DNA of 64,000 nucleotides, taken from Pocillopora verrucosa (taxonomy: Eukaryota > Cnidaria > Anthozoa > Scleractinia > Pocilloporidae). The stretch spans positions 16,059,317-16,123,316 of the forward strand of contig NC_089312.1 of assembly GCF_036669915.1 (NCBI RefSeq). Reading direction: 5' to 3'. The position numbers were made by a program, and so were the translations under genes. Shown here piece after piece: positions 48,501-60,439 of this stretch; within the stretch, counting starts at the first letter, position 1; each line of letters begins with the position of its first letter. The notes under the pieces were generated by a model. That model was not told the origin of the DNA. It was given only the letters and a program-made list of their open reading frames with translations, and made no database searches.

Positions 48501-49580
48501 ATATGATGTCCATACCATTATAGCTGAAATTATAGCTAAGGATTCCACTGAGGTACTTTCTGTTTTCAATGTTAGACAGTTTCCTTCGGTGTAACTTTAA
48601 TAAAGTAACCAATATACAGCAATTTTCTCAAGACTGCTCTTAAGCTTTCATTTGATTTCTTTCAAAAACTTCTTTCCCAAAATTTGAGTTACCAAACTTG
48701 GGGTGCTACTCATCTTTGAGTGCAGCTTACTTGCCAGTGTTTACAATACCTGTCTTATTCCTATCAATATCTGAAATGACATAATTATACTCTCTGACTG
48801 AAGCAGTCTTGGTACTACAAAATTTCCTATATGCAGATGGAAAGATTTCACCTAGACAGGCTATTGCAATTGTCGGTGATCAATCAATTGTGAAGCTACC
48901 ACTTTTCAGTAAGTTGAGACATAAGCATGAAGTTGGAGATGAGATGGAAGTTAGCACAATGTTTTAACCTTACTGATTTGCGCGATGTGCTGATTGGAGG
49001 CGGTTCCAAGGCAATAGAAAGTATAACAACTGAAAAGAGTACAGCCTTTCATTGGGATCACCAGGGAGGGGACATTGCGTGACGCTAAACCCAAAGGATC
49101 CACTGAGGGATCTACAGTGAGTTTCTGCCCCATACGAGAAAACTACATCGACAGTCACGCCTAAAAGAGCTCCTGTTACAACAACAACATCACGTGTCCA
49201 GAGGTACCCAGATTTAAATTTTCAAATTTGCGGCAATACTCCTTCACAAAATATCGGAATAGTTCACCACTCTTAAGCCAACTAAGCCAATAATATCAAA
49301 TATTACACTGATAAAATAAATTTAAAAACTATAGTTTTTTTTTAAAGTTTCTTTACCTACCTTTTGCTGTCAATTGACATCTGGCATGCACTTGGGCAAC
49401 ATGGTCTTCATATCTGTTTTGCGGCCTCTCATCCTTCCATTTTATATTTAAATATCAGTAAGCAGAGGAAATTTGCCGAGAAGCTGAGGGGCTCTTTAGT
49501 TCCGGGCCTTGTGCCAAAGCAAGCTGCCATTTCCCTGCAGACTTCTCACAATATCTACCGCCATGTCCCGCCATGATGAA
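45524..49580 (-). other. Possible spliced minus-strand transcript (noncoding or short ORF)
   Basis: A CpG-containing block at ~49570-49700 precedes a minus-strand exon with an ATGGCGG-type start near 49578 and a GTAGGT donor after 49361. An exon 49172-48974 has a GTAACAG acceptor and a GTAAGG donor. A third exon starts at 45660 after a strong CTTTCTTATTTTACAG tract. Joining them leaves only short reading frames: 39 aa from the first ATG, and ~100 aa if started at 49133. I recognise no protein. The region between is AT-rich and featureless. Confidence 0.25.
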
Positions 49581-50654
49581 GTGAACCAGTCTTTTCCCCA
49601 GCTCTCCTCCCTAACGAGGAAACGCGCACGTTTCACAAACAGCAATGCGCGAAAACGCGGCAAATGCGGATACTGCGCGGAAACACGGACTTTCGAGGAA
49701 AGGGCTCCTCGTAGTCATGTAGGGAGAATTTCCATCATTTTCCTTACTACTTCTAATATAAGAATATTTACTTTGGAAAGGTAAGGAATAAGGTTCAACG
49801 TTTACTAAGTTACCAAGTCAAGAATATCTGCCGTTTTATCTTTCAGACTTCAGAAGTGAAAAAGCGTGTATAATAATCATGATTTTTCATATTACATTCA
49901 TTTTGAAATCACTGGTGATCCTTGTGATCTGAATGGCTGTCATTGGTGCAATTTATTCAAGAATAGCACCTTTTTTGTTTTGAGTCGCATCTTTTTCCCA
50001 GCCAAAAAGGAAGCTTTATTAAAAGACAACCAATTGTTGGTTTAAAAAAACCAATCAATTTGCCTAAAAATGAAAACAACTTTTGCAACTTTCAACAAAC
50101 TAGCTCACTGATGGATTAACAAAACATTTGTACAGACTTAAAACTCTTGAATCTGAGCGAATTAAAAAATGGATGAAATAAAGTGAAAATAAATTCATTG
50201 ATAAATTCCTTGGATTAAAACCACATAGAACACGCAAACATTGCAAAACATCACAAAATAGATTTTCCACCGGCATTTCATGTAGCACAGGAAAAGGAAA
50301 AGGACACAAGTAAGATTTTAAGAAGTGAACAAGGATTTCTGATTCGACAGCTAAAGACCAAACTTAACTTCCAAAATTTTCTTGACGTAACAAAAGCTGA
50401 TAAGACATTGAACCACGCAAATACGTTGTTACAAATTATCCTACTAAAGAACGTGACAGCTTGTTCTTGTCTTCGACCGAATTTACAAAAGAGAAATTCA
50501 GAGCAAATCGGTCCAAGTTTTCCCGCCAAAGTCTATACGAAAAAATTTTCTATACCTTTTTTTAATTAGAAACAAGACAACATTTCCTGTGTGTATTTGC
50601 ATTTGTCAACAAAATTGTAACAAAAATGCCTCAAAATGATAAAAATGGTATTCT

Positions 50655-50812
50655 AAAGGTGGTTGTAGGTGGTTTCAGGTGGTTTCAGGTGGTTTTAGGT
50701 GGTTCAGGTGGTTGTGGGTGGTCGTAGGTGGTTGTAGGTGGTTTTGGTTGCTTCAGGTGGTTTTAGGTGGTTGTAGTTGGTTTTTGGTGGGTTTGGGTCA
50801 TTCCATGTTTTT
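50655..50812. repeat. GGTGGTTTTAGGTGGTTGTAGG minisatellite, left copy
   Basis: About a dozen GGTGG-TTTTAGG, GGTGG-TTGTAGG and GGTGG-TTTCAGG units run in tandem and end in GGGTCATTCCATGTTTT. The array directly precedes the first exon of the MULE-type gene. A second array with the same end motif lies at 57957-58062. Confidence 0.9.
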
Positions 50813-50920
50813 GCAGCTACCTGCGTTTTGTACCCGTTGGAGAGAACACATCAGCGCTCGATCACATCGCAACCTTCCTCGTCCAGGCTGGTCTCTCAAG
50901 GCGGCCCTGTCGACTCACTG

Positions 50921-53900
50921 ATGGCTTCATTTCAAGAGGACCCCGAAGGTAAGATGTTTTGTGTAGAGAGTAATTTCAAATGTTGAATTAGGGCTTTTAC
51001 GATGGCGGCGACTTTGCCTGAATGTATTACATGTTTGTTCTAAATCGCCAAGGTGGCTTAGCGGCTAACCATTTCTGGAAGTTTGGGTGTACTTCATATG
51101 AATTCGCCTTATTCTTGACATTTCAAATATTTTGTTGCTCGACTCACGGCCACGGTTTCACAAAGACTAAATGCCTGGCAATCTGAGATTTTTATCTACC
51201 TGGGTAGCGTTTGAACACATTCTATCTTTTCGAATTGTCTAACAATTACAAAACAATCAATGGTCATATACAGTTCAGCTGGTATTTGAAAATCGTATCA
51301 AGAAATGGTCCATTCCTGTGCCTCAACTTTTCTATCAGCTTTTCCGATGAGCGTTACACAATAGTCCTTTTGTCCTGGATAACGCTGAGGGAATCTAGCC
51401 GAAGCTAAACGGAAAAGTTCGCAACTCATCGGAATTCATGTCGGCAATAACAATTAAGCTGCACTGTGGAAGTGGGTAAGGTAAATTTGCACTCGTCGGT
51501 GTTGCCATCGAATTGATGATAATGCGCTCAGTAAGTTTTTAAGTTTGCCATAAGCGAGCGCGAAGGTGCGACTTTTTTCCCTAAAGAATAACAGATATCG
51601 CGCCCGTAATTCTTTTTCCCAAAACCTGTCATAGTTTCGAAATGAATTGTTCTTAGCATTTCAAGACTAAACAATTCACCATTTGAATCCAAACGAACGC
51701 TCTTATCGTTTTTCCCTGGCACTGGCTCTGACTCTCTTGTGCTTCTTTATTGTCGACCGCGCGGCACTTTGTGTCACTTTTATTCCTTGAAGCAACAAGC
51801 GAAGTCTTTCGCGTGTAAATCTCGAGTGAAGCCTGTCATAAAGAAAGAAACAGACTCGTGATTTAATAACCCTTTGAATGTAGCCTGCATCGCAGACGTA
51901 ATCTAACCCCGACAAGTAACTCAACAAGGGGTTTGGTTTAAGGGGGTCAGTTTCTAAAGAAACTGTGATACTGCGTCGGTGGGAGAGTATAGCAGGTAAT
52001 TTAGTGTTAACAACTGGGTTGAAAACATAAATTAGCCACCGTGAAGGGTAAAAAAGCTGACGTTTCGAGCGTTAGGGGTTTGGTTTAGTTTGGTTCCCTC
52101 TAAAATTGTCGAAGATAGATGGACTGCGAACGCAACAGTTTATGATTGCAACGGCAAGTGCTTTGCTTCCCGGGACAAGCAATCCGATTCCAAACAGAAG
52201 ATTTGCGACACAGGTGATCAACAGAAACATGGACCTGACATGAATACAACGCTCCCCCAAAAAACGTTTCATCAGTTACTTGCACGAACCTCTCGGCAGC
52301 ATTCCACTTACTATCAATAATTACAAGAAAATAAGAGTATTCAGTCAAGTGGACAATTAAGAAAATTAATCTCACTATACTGCCTGGTCAGGACATCCAG
52401 TTTTAAACTTCCTGACGTTTTCTCTCGTATCCAAGTTTACGGACATCCTGAATGCTAAAAAGATGATCGTAAGAGGAGGAAGCATGGGGGTGGGGGGCTG
52501 AGTTAGGTGCGGAATTACGTAAAATTGATTCAGTGCTTGAAAGAACAAGGCTTGTAACATATGCGCTGTTTTATTCTTCTTTTGTTATTTTATCAGATGT
52601 AAATGAGCAGTAGGTGGCTTTCTGAAATCTTAATGATACGACCCCACTCCACCCCTAGAGAGTGGGGTAGAGGGTTGCGTTGTTCGCTGACTGTTGACTT
52701 TTTCTTGGAACTACACTATTGCTTACTGAAATATTCATGAATTGATTTTGCTTTTGCCAAACACCTTATTAGTGCCCGCACTCAATGTTCTGAACCTGGC
52801 TGAATTATTCTGATTCCCCTCTCCCAATTTTACTGAACATGTAGTTTGATTTTCAGCAATTGTATCTATATCCATACCTTCTTCTGATGAAGATGAAGCT
52901 GGTAAGTAATTATGGCAAATGTTACTTCCGCTTCTTGGATATTCAGCAGAGGATATGAGAAGGAGAACAAATGGGGGCTGCTTAATTGGAAAAACTGGGC
53001 TTCTAATTTGATAGAAAAAAAAGAGACAAATAATTCTGATTTCCACATAATTCTAGCGATTAAGCAGGGAATCTAAGAAAGTTCCAGTGGGGTAATGGCA
53101 GGAAAACTAGCATGTCCGCATAAGTTTATGAAATTTAGCAATTTTTTTAAACTTATGATCTTTTCCTTTCAGACTTTGTTGGATATCTTCCAAGTAAAGC
53201 TCTTAAGGTATGTATATCTTCATTTAAATATTGCAGGGTATGTGGACTGCTACACTTTTTAGCCAGTAATTGATATATCAGCAAAAAATGCCAGGATCAT
53301 TCACTAGAAGGTTAACATTTTACGGGTTTTTTGAGGTGGGGCCACTTCAGTGCATGAGTTTACGATTTAAATGTTCATTTTATTAACGCTAACTATTACT
53401 TTTCTTGATTTAGTTAGAAGAACCCACAAATTCAGAGAAAAATAATTTTACACAGAGGGACAGTCAAGTCAGGTACCCACGTGTTTTATAAAATAGTAGG
53501 TTATTTGGTTATTTCATAAACAACCAGTTCATTGTCTTAAATGACCTGTTGGTAACCTTGCTTTACTAGGCACTGCCATCGCTGATACAATTCAATTCTC
53601 GCAGAAACCACTAAATCTGTTACAACATCGTAAAAGATTTGCCCTGAAATCTCAAAGTTGTTCTTCAAAGACTTGTTGCCGACATGGAAATATCTTAATT
53701 CAGTGTACTGCTAATAAAAAAAATTGAAGGAAGAAAATCACTAGTAAAAAACTCTTTTTCAACAAGTCTTGAAAGCTATAGAATCGTGGAAACTTTTGGC
53801 TCGGATTGGCTAGCTAGATGTTGCCGCGAACGGTGACCAACCATTTGCAATATGAAACTTTTAATCCACGAAGGCTTTGAGTTAACTCGCAAAAAATTTT

Positions 53901-56736
53901 AACTTAACACTAAGACCAAAAAATCGAGAAACTAAACGTGATAGTGAGGTTTCAACTCGGTGGCCTCGTGGCACCGTTCGAGGATGCCCACCACCGCGCA
54001 TGCACACAAAAAAACTGAAATGTCCCGTATGGGTACCCAGGCAATGGCTGGGCGTCGACCAGCTGCTACACTAGCAGCTCATTCTCATTCCCTCATTGAC
54101 CCTCATTATATGATGTCCTATTACATTTCAGGGAAGAACAATTGCTGGGGGAAACTGATCACGAAACAATTCTTAACACCCTTCTTCAAAACCCCATAGA
54201 ACTGAACTTAAAAGAGAAGCCTTCAGCCATAAGGGAAAACAAACTTTTCACCCTAGACATGAGGGAAATCCCCATATCCTCAGTGGAAGCAGAAGATAAT
54301 GGTGCATATATATCAAAAGGTAATGCCAAGAGACTATTCCAGTACAATAGCAAAGGTTCCCGCACTGTTCACAAAAATGAGAACGGAGCATTTTATGCAA
54401 ACGTCAAAACCTCTAAAGGCTACAGAAAGGAGTATATCCCTGAAAGTGAAGTTTATGAACTGACGAGGTATTACAAGACCAGCAAGTTCAATCCCCAGTT
54501 TTCACGTACAATTGCCACCGTCAAGGCCATAACAGATAAGGAACTCAAACCATTTTACCTTGTTCTGTACAAATGGGCAAGAGGAGAAAGTAAAGAATTC
54601 TTTCTTCCGCGCCATGGGAACGCCAAAAAGCCGACTAAATCAGCATATTTTCGTAAAGACCTTTGCACATCTACAGCCATAGATAACTTGTTGGATGAGG
54701 GTATGCCTACAGATACAGTTTATAATACCTTGATCAATGAAAAGACAACCACCGTCAGCGAGACAATACCAGGCCCAAAGATGTTTGAGAATAGAAAATA
54801 CAAGAATATGAAGGCCACATCAACCAAGACCACACTGAAGCGTAATGAAGCGGAAACACTGATAACAAGTTTGCACACTCTGCCTCTCAACAGTAGTGTT
54901 ACCTTCACAAAAGAACAATATATCTCAGTCAACTCGTCTCCCAACATGCTGAATGACATACATCGATTCTGCGTTCTTGGAAACAGTATACTGAGAATCG
55001 ATACCAATTTTGAGTTGGTCGATGGCCTATGGCTAACAGATACTACATACACGAACGAGTCCTTAATCGACCAGAGCAACAAGCATCCTGAATTCCCCGG
55101 TCCAAGCTTCTGGCATTTCAAGAAGAGTCGAGAGAGTTATCGAAGATTCGCTGGTGAACTCATCATTGCTAAACCAGAATTGTTAGGAATAAAGAAGATT
55201 GGCCATGATCTTGACAAAGCTATTGCTGGTGGTATGACTGACATCTTGAAGGATGCAGACAATGTTTGGTGTACGCAGCACAGTCAGGAACGTGACGCCC
55301 TCAAACTTAAATCCCTTGGCGCAAATGAAAGATCAAGGAACAGAATCATGACTGACATCTATGGGTCCCAGGATGATGTCCTACTACACAATGGCTTGGC
55401 AGACACAGATGACCCAGAGGACTTCCAAATTAAATTGGCACGTTTGGAGACTGCCTGGGAGAGCTTGGTGCCGGGGTTCCACCGATGGTTTACAAAGCAT
55501 AGGTCGGAACAATTCAAGACTTGTCTTGTCCTATCTGCCCGTCAGAATCTGGGTATAACTGGTAGGTTCTACACCAGTGGTTTAGAACTCAAACACCGAC
55601 TTCAGAAAAAACGTCTTCGAGAAGATGAGATTCCAGAGGAGGTCGCCAATGTCACATCAATGCTGGAGAAGTGGACAACGGAATTCTACCTTGAGGAGGA
55701 AAGGGCTGTTTGTGGTTTGGGAAAGTATAGGCTTTCTCTTGGGTACGAACAGTTTCAAGTCGATCCAGTGAAGTGGAACAGGTGGAGCCTAGAAAGGCAA
55801 GCTCAACACCTATCAGCATTGCGTAACTTCACACCGAAGTCATATGACATGTATAAGAAACCCATGGTTACTGGAATTAAGTCATCTCCACAGAGTAAAA
55901 GAAGGAGAGTCCAACCAGAAATCTTCACCGACAGAGTTGAAGTTGGTGATGACACACCTCAAGCAGTCACCCCTATTCGAATCACAAAGAGTGATGACAA
56001 GACAAAGTGGCAGGTGAGAGGAACTCTGACTGCATTTGTTTATATCTATAAATGTGGCAAGCAGACTTAGATGTTGGGACTAAAATTTACTGGGTTAATG
56101 GTGCAAACTCAAAGACCAACACAAAACTTGGTGGGGGTCACGTTGGTCATACAAGTGAAGAATGCCAGAGTTTAGCTCATACTATATAGCGAGCAATTCA
56201 CAATCCTGGGATCCACTAGCCAAAAAATAGGCATTGTTATTAGATCTGGGATTTCTACAAGGGTAATTTTTCTCTCCTACAGACAAACAGATACATATGC
56301 AGACTGAGGTTTAGGTTTGTTACTCATCAGGTTCAATTTAATTTCATAGGTAGAGAAAAGTACAAATGCAGCTACTGAAGCAATGAACTTCCTTGACCCT
56401 GACAGGATATCGGGAAATCAGTACGAGCTTGTAAGCAGAGATGATGAAAAGCTTTGCCCCAAAAGTGTCCAACGCTGTGAGCAATGCAGGGTGGCTTTTC
56501 ATCAGGCGGATAAGGTTGTCGTCAAAAGTGTTAGAGTGCGGGAACGCACTGATAAGTCAGGAAAGACAGTCAAATATACCGGTAATCTTTACCTGCATTT
56601 TCTAACCAAATGCCTCTCTGAATATGACCAGAAATTCGCCTTTTCTGCTATAACGGTCCCCACACGCACCCTTACATTTCTACCTGAAGGAGGAAGGGCA
56701 ATACTAGAGGCCAAGGGGTTGTATGTGGAGAAGTAA
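50921..56736 (+). CDS. MULE-transposase-derived protein, 6 exons, 811 aa
   Basis: Exons: 50921-50948, 52857-52901, 53173-53207, 53414-53472, 54132-56013, 56350-56736. All borders are GT-AG, phases match and the sum (2436 nt) closes on TAA. The ATG at 50921 is the first in its frame after an upstream stop. The large exon carries a MULE-type DDE core: D359 in LTDTTYTN, D415 in GHDLDKA, a C436/H439 CTQH motif and E541 in SGLELKHRLQKK, in the order expected for Mutator-like transposases. KRRR (645-648) may be a nuclear signal. The last exon adds a candidate zinc module (C719, C726, C729, H734, H766, C771). It may act as a transposase or as a domesticated DNA-binding protein. Five introns, no visible terminal inverted repeats and an intact frame lean to domestication or a multi-copy host family; not proven. 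Confidence 0.8.
51927..52087. mobile_element. 133-bp insertion flanked by a 14-bp target-site duplication
   Basis: AGGGGTTTGGTTTA occurs at 51927-51940 and again at 52074-52087, bracketing a 133-bp insert. The insert begins GGGGGTCAGTTTC and ends GACGTTTCGAGCGTT. I recall this end from abundant cnidarian retroelement tails, possibly Penelope-like; that identity is unverified. It lies in intron 1 of the MULE-type gene and contains no ORF. Confidence 0.75.
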
Positions 56737-57026
56737 CTCGCGTGTGAACCTCAAGCATTTTTCAGTAAGAAATTATTTACAAATCATTTCATTAAGCTGT
56801 TTCAGTTAAACATTTTGTAAAAGAAAATACAATGTTATTACCCTTAACATTGGGACAAGCTACGTGGCATTATCAATTTTATATTCTTCATATTCGGGGG
56901 TTCGCTAGAGAAAAAAAGAGTTTATGGTATTTGTTTAAGAAATACATTGAATTACTACAAGGATGTGTTAGTAAGTTTTGTTCAATTTTTGCAGCCACAC
57001 AATGTCGTAATCTTGACATGAAATGA

Positions 57027-57032
57027 AATAAA
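57027..57032 (+). promoter_or_regulatory. Polyadenylation signal AATAAA of the MULE-type gene
   Basis: AATAAA lies 291 nt after the stop of the 811-aa gene, on the same strand, before any other feature. Its position is right for the 3' end of that gene. Confidence 0.5.
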
Positions 57033-57515
57033 TGTGAAAAACACCAAATTTTCCCTTTAGAGTTGTTGCTATTTTCCAAAAGTTTTTAACAAATGAGTAC
57101 ATATATATTGAAACTTAGAATGAAGCAACGGTTCCATGCCAATCATGCTCGGGGTATTTAGGTTGATGAAGATATTTACTTGTTAACGGTTTTCAGATGT
57201 TTTGTTATGTTCTGTGAATTAAAGAATGCGTTGCTACGCTGTAAACTTAAAGTTTTATTTCTTTGTTGCATTTGCTGTCTACTGTTAAATCAAATCAAAC
57301 CATTCCAGGGTTATCGGTGCAATTAGAGGACTAAAAGGCCCTAACCATACAAACAATATTGATTCCATTTCCGAGAGCGCATGTCAGCGAAGAGTAGACA
57401 CAGCTGTTTACTTTGTGGACCTCTGAATAGGCAAACAGCACCCTTCACCCGATCCCATGGCAACTTCCTCATTTCGGTCGAATATTTTAAACAATATATA
57501 GATTTAGCCAAGCTT

Positions 57516-57856
57516 AAATTTCTGCTTGTTTTTAGTAATTCTGAAAATACTTGAGCGGTCAGCGGCCATCATCCAAATTACGTGGCTCTATGAGTTCTAT
57601 GCGATGTAAGTTGACGTTAACCTTTATACTCCAAAATTGATTGGCCTTGATTTAAAATTAAAGGTTCAGGTTGGCGTCAACTTACATCATTTATGGTCAG
57701 TTGACAGCGGTCAAAACAAGGTAGCCGCTAACCACCGAGGTCAAGTGATTTTTAGAAGGTGGCCGCTGATCAGTCGTTAATGTTGTTAATGTTTCAAATG
57801 GATCGCAGGCTCAAGTATTTTCAGAAATTATTTAAACGTTAACAAGCAGAAAATTT
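57516..57856. mobile_element. ~340-bp inverted-repeat element with nested inner repeat
   Basis: Outer arms: AAATTTCTGCTTGTT and TTCTGAAAATACTTGAGC on the left, mirrored by CTCAAGTATTTTCAGAA and AACAAGCAGAAAATTT on the right. An inner pair, GATGTAAGTTGACG-TAACC and GGTTGGCGTCAACTTACATC, nests within. No ORF. It sits between the 3' end of the MULE-type gene and the right-hand GGTGG array. Confidence 0.65.
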
Positions 57857-57956
57857 GGAGCTCCGCTTTTAGGCTTGTCTTAATCTTTATATTAGTTCTC
57901 TGATACCTAACAATACAAAAACAAAATTCTAAGTGGCCATGGAATTTAATGTTTCT

Positions 57957-58062
57957 GAAGGTAGTTGTAGGTGGTTTCAGGTGGTTTTAGGTGGTTGTAC
58001 ACGTGGTTTTAGGTGGTTATAGGTGGTTTTGGTGGTTGTAGGTCATTCCATGTTTTAGTGTT
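57957..58062. repeat. GGTGGTTTTAGGTGGTTGTAGG minisatellite, right copy
   Basis: Shorter array of the same units as 50655-50812, in the same orientation, also ending in GGTCATTCCATGTTTT. Both arrays are preceded by similar bases (TCTAAAGGTGG versus CTGAAGGTAG). Confidence 0.88.
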
Positions 58063-60439
58063 TCAGCAAAGTTTAGACGACTGCCAGAGAACTTGCCAGT
58101 CACACGTACCCAGTTTGATTAGAAAATGCTGTTTCGCATTTGTCGTCGGCCAATAAGGCAAATAATCTCAACTATCCCGTCTGTTTGGAAAAAAATAGAC
58201 TTCAGAATGATAAAAAACACTTGCTATGCAATATTGAACTGATTGAGGCGTTCTGTTTTTGTTCAATATACTCTCGCGTAACTGTTATTTGCATATCTAA
58301 GCCGTCACTCCTTTATTCAGAGCACGTGGTCGATAGAAAGGTAACTTTACTAACTATTCTTTAGAGAACAAAAAGTCGTTAATTGTAAACCTTCTTAAGA
58401 GAGTCTAAATTGAAGACGTGACTCTTACGATAAACATCTTGAACAGAAATTTTGGCAAGTTCACGGTTAATATTACACTCTAGCTTTATCTTTTTGATAC
58501 CGCACGTACTGTTAACACTTTTAAAAAAGAATTAGAACTAGTTGCAATCGTTTTTAAAGATAACAAATAAAATCCTTATCAAGGTTTCAGTCATATCCTT
58601 TCAGTATGAATACAAACTAAGTTATTATCGGAGTGATCTGACAAAAGGAATTCTATCGAGTCATCAGTTACTGTAAGGATAGGCCAAATCGGAGTGAGCG
58701 AGTAAAACAAACCCCCGCTATGCGTGAACAAAATCAGAAAAAGGTAAACATGGTCACTTTTCGTCTCCTCTTATTTGGGCTCTGATCTTTTTGTTCCCAA
58801 AACAAATCAATATCTAGCTTCTCCTTGCAATATCCAATTTCTTTATTTTCTTTCCTTCTTCAACCCATGTCAACACTCCACAAAATCTTCTATAAGGATG
58901 AAAATGAGAGCCAAGACTGTATGCGCAAACTGTATTTTCACGTTACGACTATTATGGTTGAGTCATTTTCCATAGTCTTTTAATTCAGGCAGTAACTCAA
59001 AGGAATGACTGTATTACTGGGAAACACTTATATGAAGAGGTTGTGATGCCTGCACAGCAATCTTTTTAAAGCAAAATTTCCTGCGAACATTTTCAACTTT
59101 AACCACTTTTTAAAGGGAACATCGATGGTTTCGTGTTACGCTATATGAGGACATTTAGCCAGGTCTGTTAAGTTACATCATCAATGTACAAGTTCATGGT
59201 AAAGCAGTAGGTAAGAACCTTTTTAACTCGTGGACGTGCGTAAATTAAACCGATATGAATTTATACTAGAAACAATAACAACTTGATTAAATGTCGCTAC
59301 AGGAAGTCTGTTTAAAGTCCAGTAATAAATCTGCAAATATAGAATATTTCTGATTCTTGTGAGATTTGGCAGAATTAAGCCGAATGATAAAAACAGGCAA
59401 CAGCAGAAAAAAATATTCATCTGCTAAGGTGTCAGTTGACTTAGAAAAGCGTTCAATTTGATGTTTTTGACGAAGGGTCGATGTAATGTCTGTGGACGGC
59501 CTCCTTTTTTCGGCATTAATTCCTGAATGGAAAAAGCTGGGTTTAATTGTGTGAGATATGTGAGTTCAACTTTTGATATAACACAAGACGAGGATCTGCA
59601 GAAGAGAGAGGACCCCTCCCTTAGCTAATTTGACAATACTGAGAGAACAAGGAATCAAGTCTAATGAAAAAGGGTAGAGGCGACAACGAGAAAAAAAAAA
59701 GTTTATTATATTAAAGATACGAAGAAGAACATTAGTTGTCATGTTGCACAATTGTTTGTATTGTGGTAAGAGACTATAAAATGGATGCAACTATCTATAT
59801 CCGGCCGAAACACACCAAAGGTCGGTTACCACTAACAACTAAAACAAGTGGCAATATTACCTACTTCATAGAGTTGTGATGGAGGGTATAAACGTAGTAC
59901 TGCACTACACTCTTAACACAAGTTCCACTATTATCTACAGCTTTTAACTACGAGTAAAATAATCTTCATTATCCATATTTGTTCATTGATTTATTCTATA
60001 TTATATCTTTTACCAATATATTTATTTTGTTAGTTCATTTACTTATTTCTCCACTTAATGCTATTCAATCCCCTCCAAGGTTCGTTTTATTTGAATAATT
60101 TTTTTATCGAACAGAAATTTAATTTCGTATTGTTTTGCATTGCTTGCTTTTATTTTAAGTACTTTCGTTATGTAGGGAGCTCAATCTTGTCACCATCATG
60201 CGCACTCCTTTACATTTACTTATTCAATTACATATTTATTTAATCATTTGTTTATTTATCTACCAACTATTTCACTTAATTACATATTTCTAACCACCCT
60301 CACAGTTTTTTTTGTTTACTATAGTTTCAATTTGTTGTTATTCCATGAATGGATTGAGATTAGTTTTATAGTCTGGAGAATCAACGGGCATTTTAAGAGT
60401 TACACCATGTAACACTAAATGTTCACAATTCTCAGAGTG
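58063..60439. other. Intergenic, no supported gene
   Basis: AT-rich DNA between the right GGTGG array and the 47-bp satellite. Only short, unsupported open frames are seen. Confidence 0.55.

Noticed and set aside
50777-50986. 69-aa frame that includes the MULE-type gene start
   Set aside because: Its upstream part is in the GGTGG repeat and begins at a TTG; the real gene starts at the ATG at 50921 and splices out at 50948.
51049-51090. tRNA A-box-like TGGCTTAGCGG
   Set aside because: No B box follows within the expected distance and arms do not pair; a similar fragment near 34213 also fails.
54720-55121. 133-aa minus-strand frame
   Set aside because: Antisense shadow of the MULE-type exon 5.
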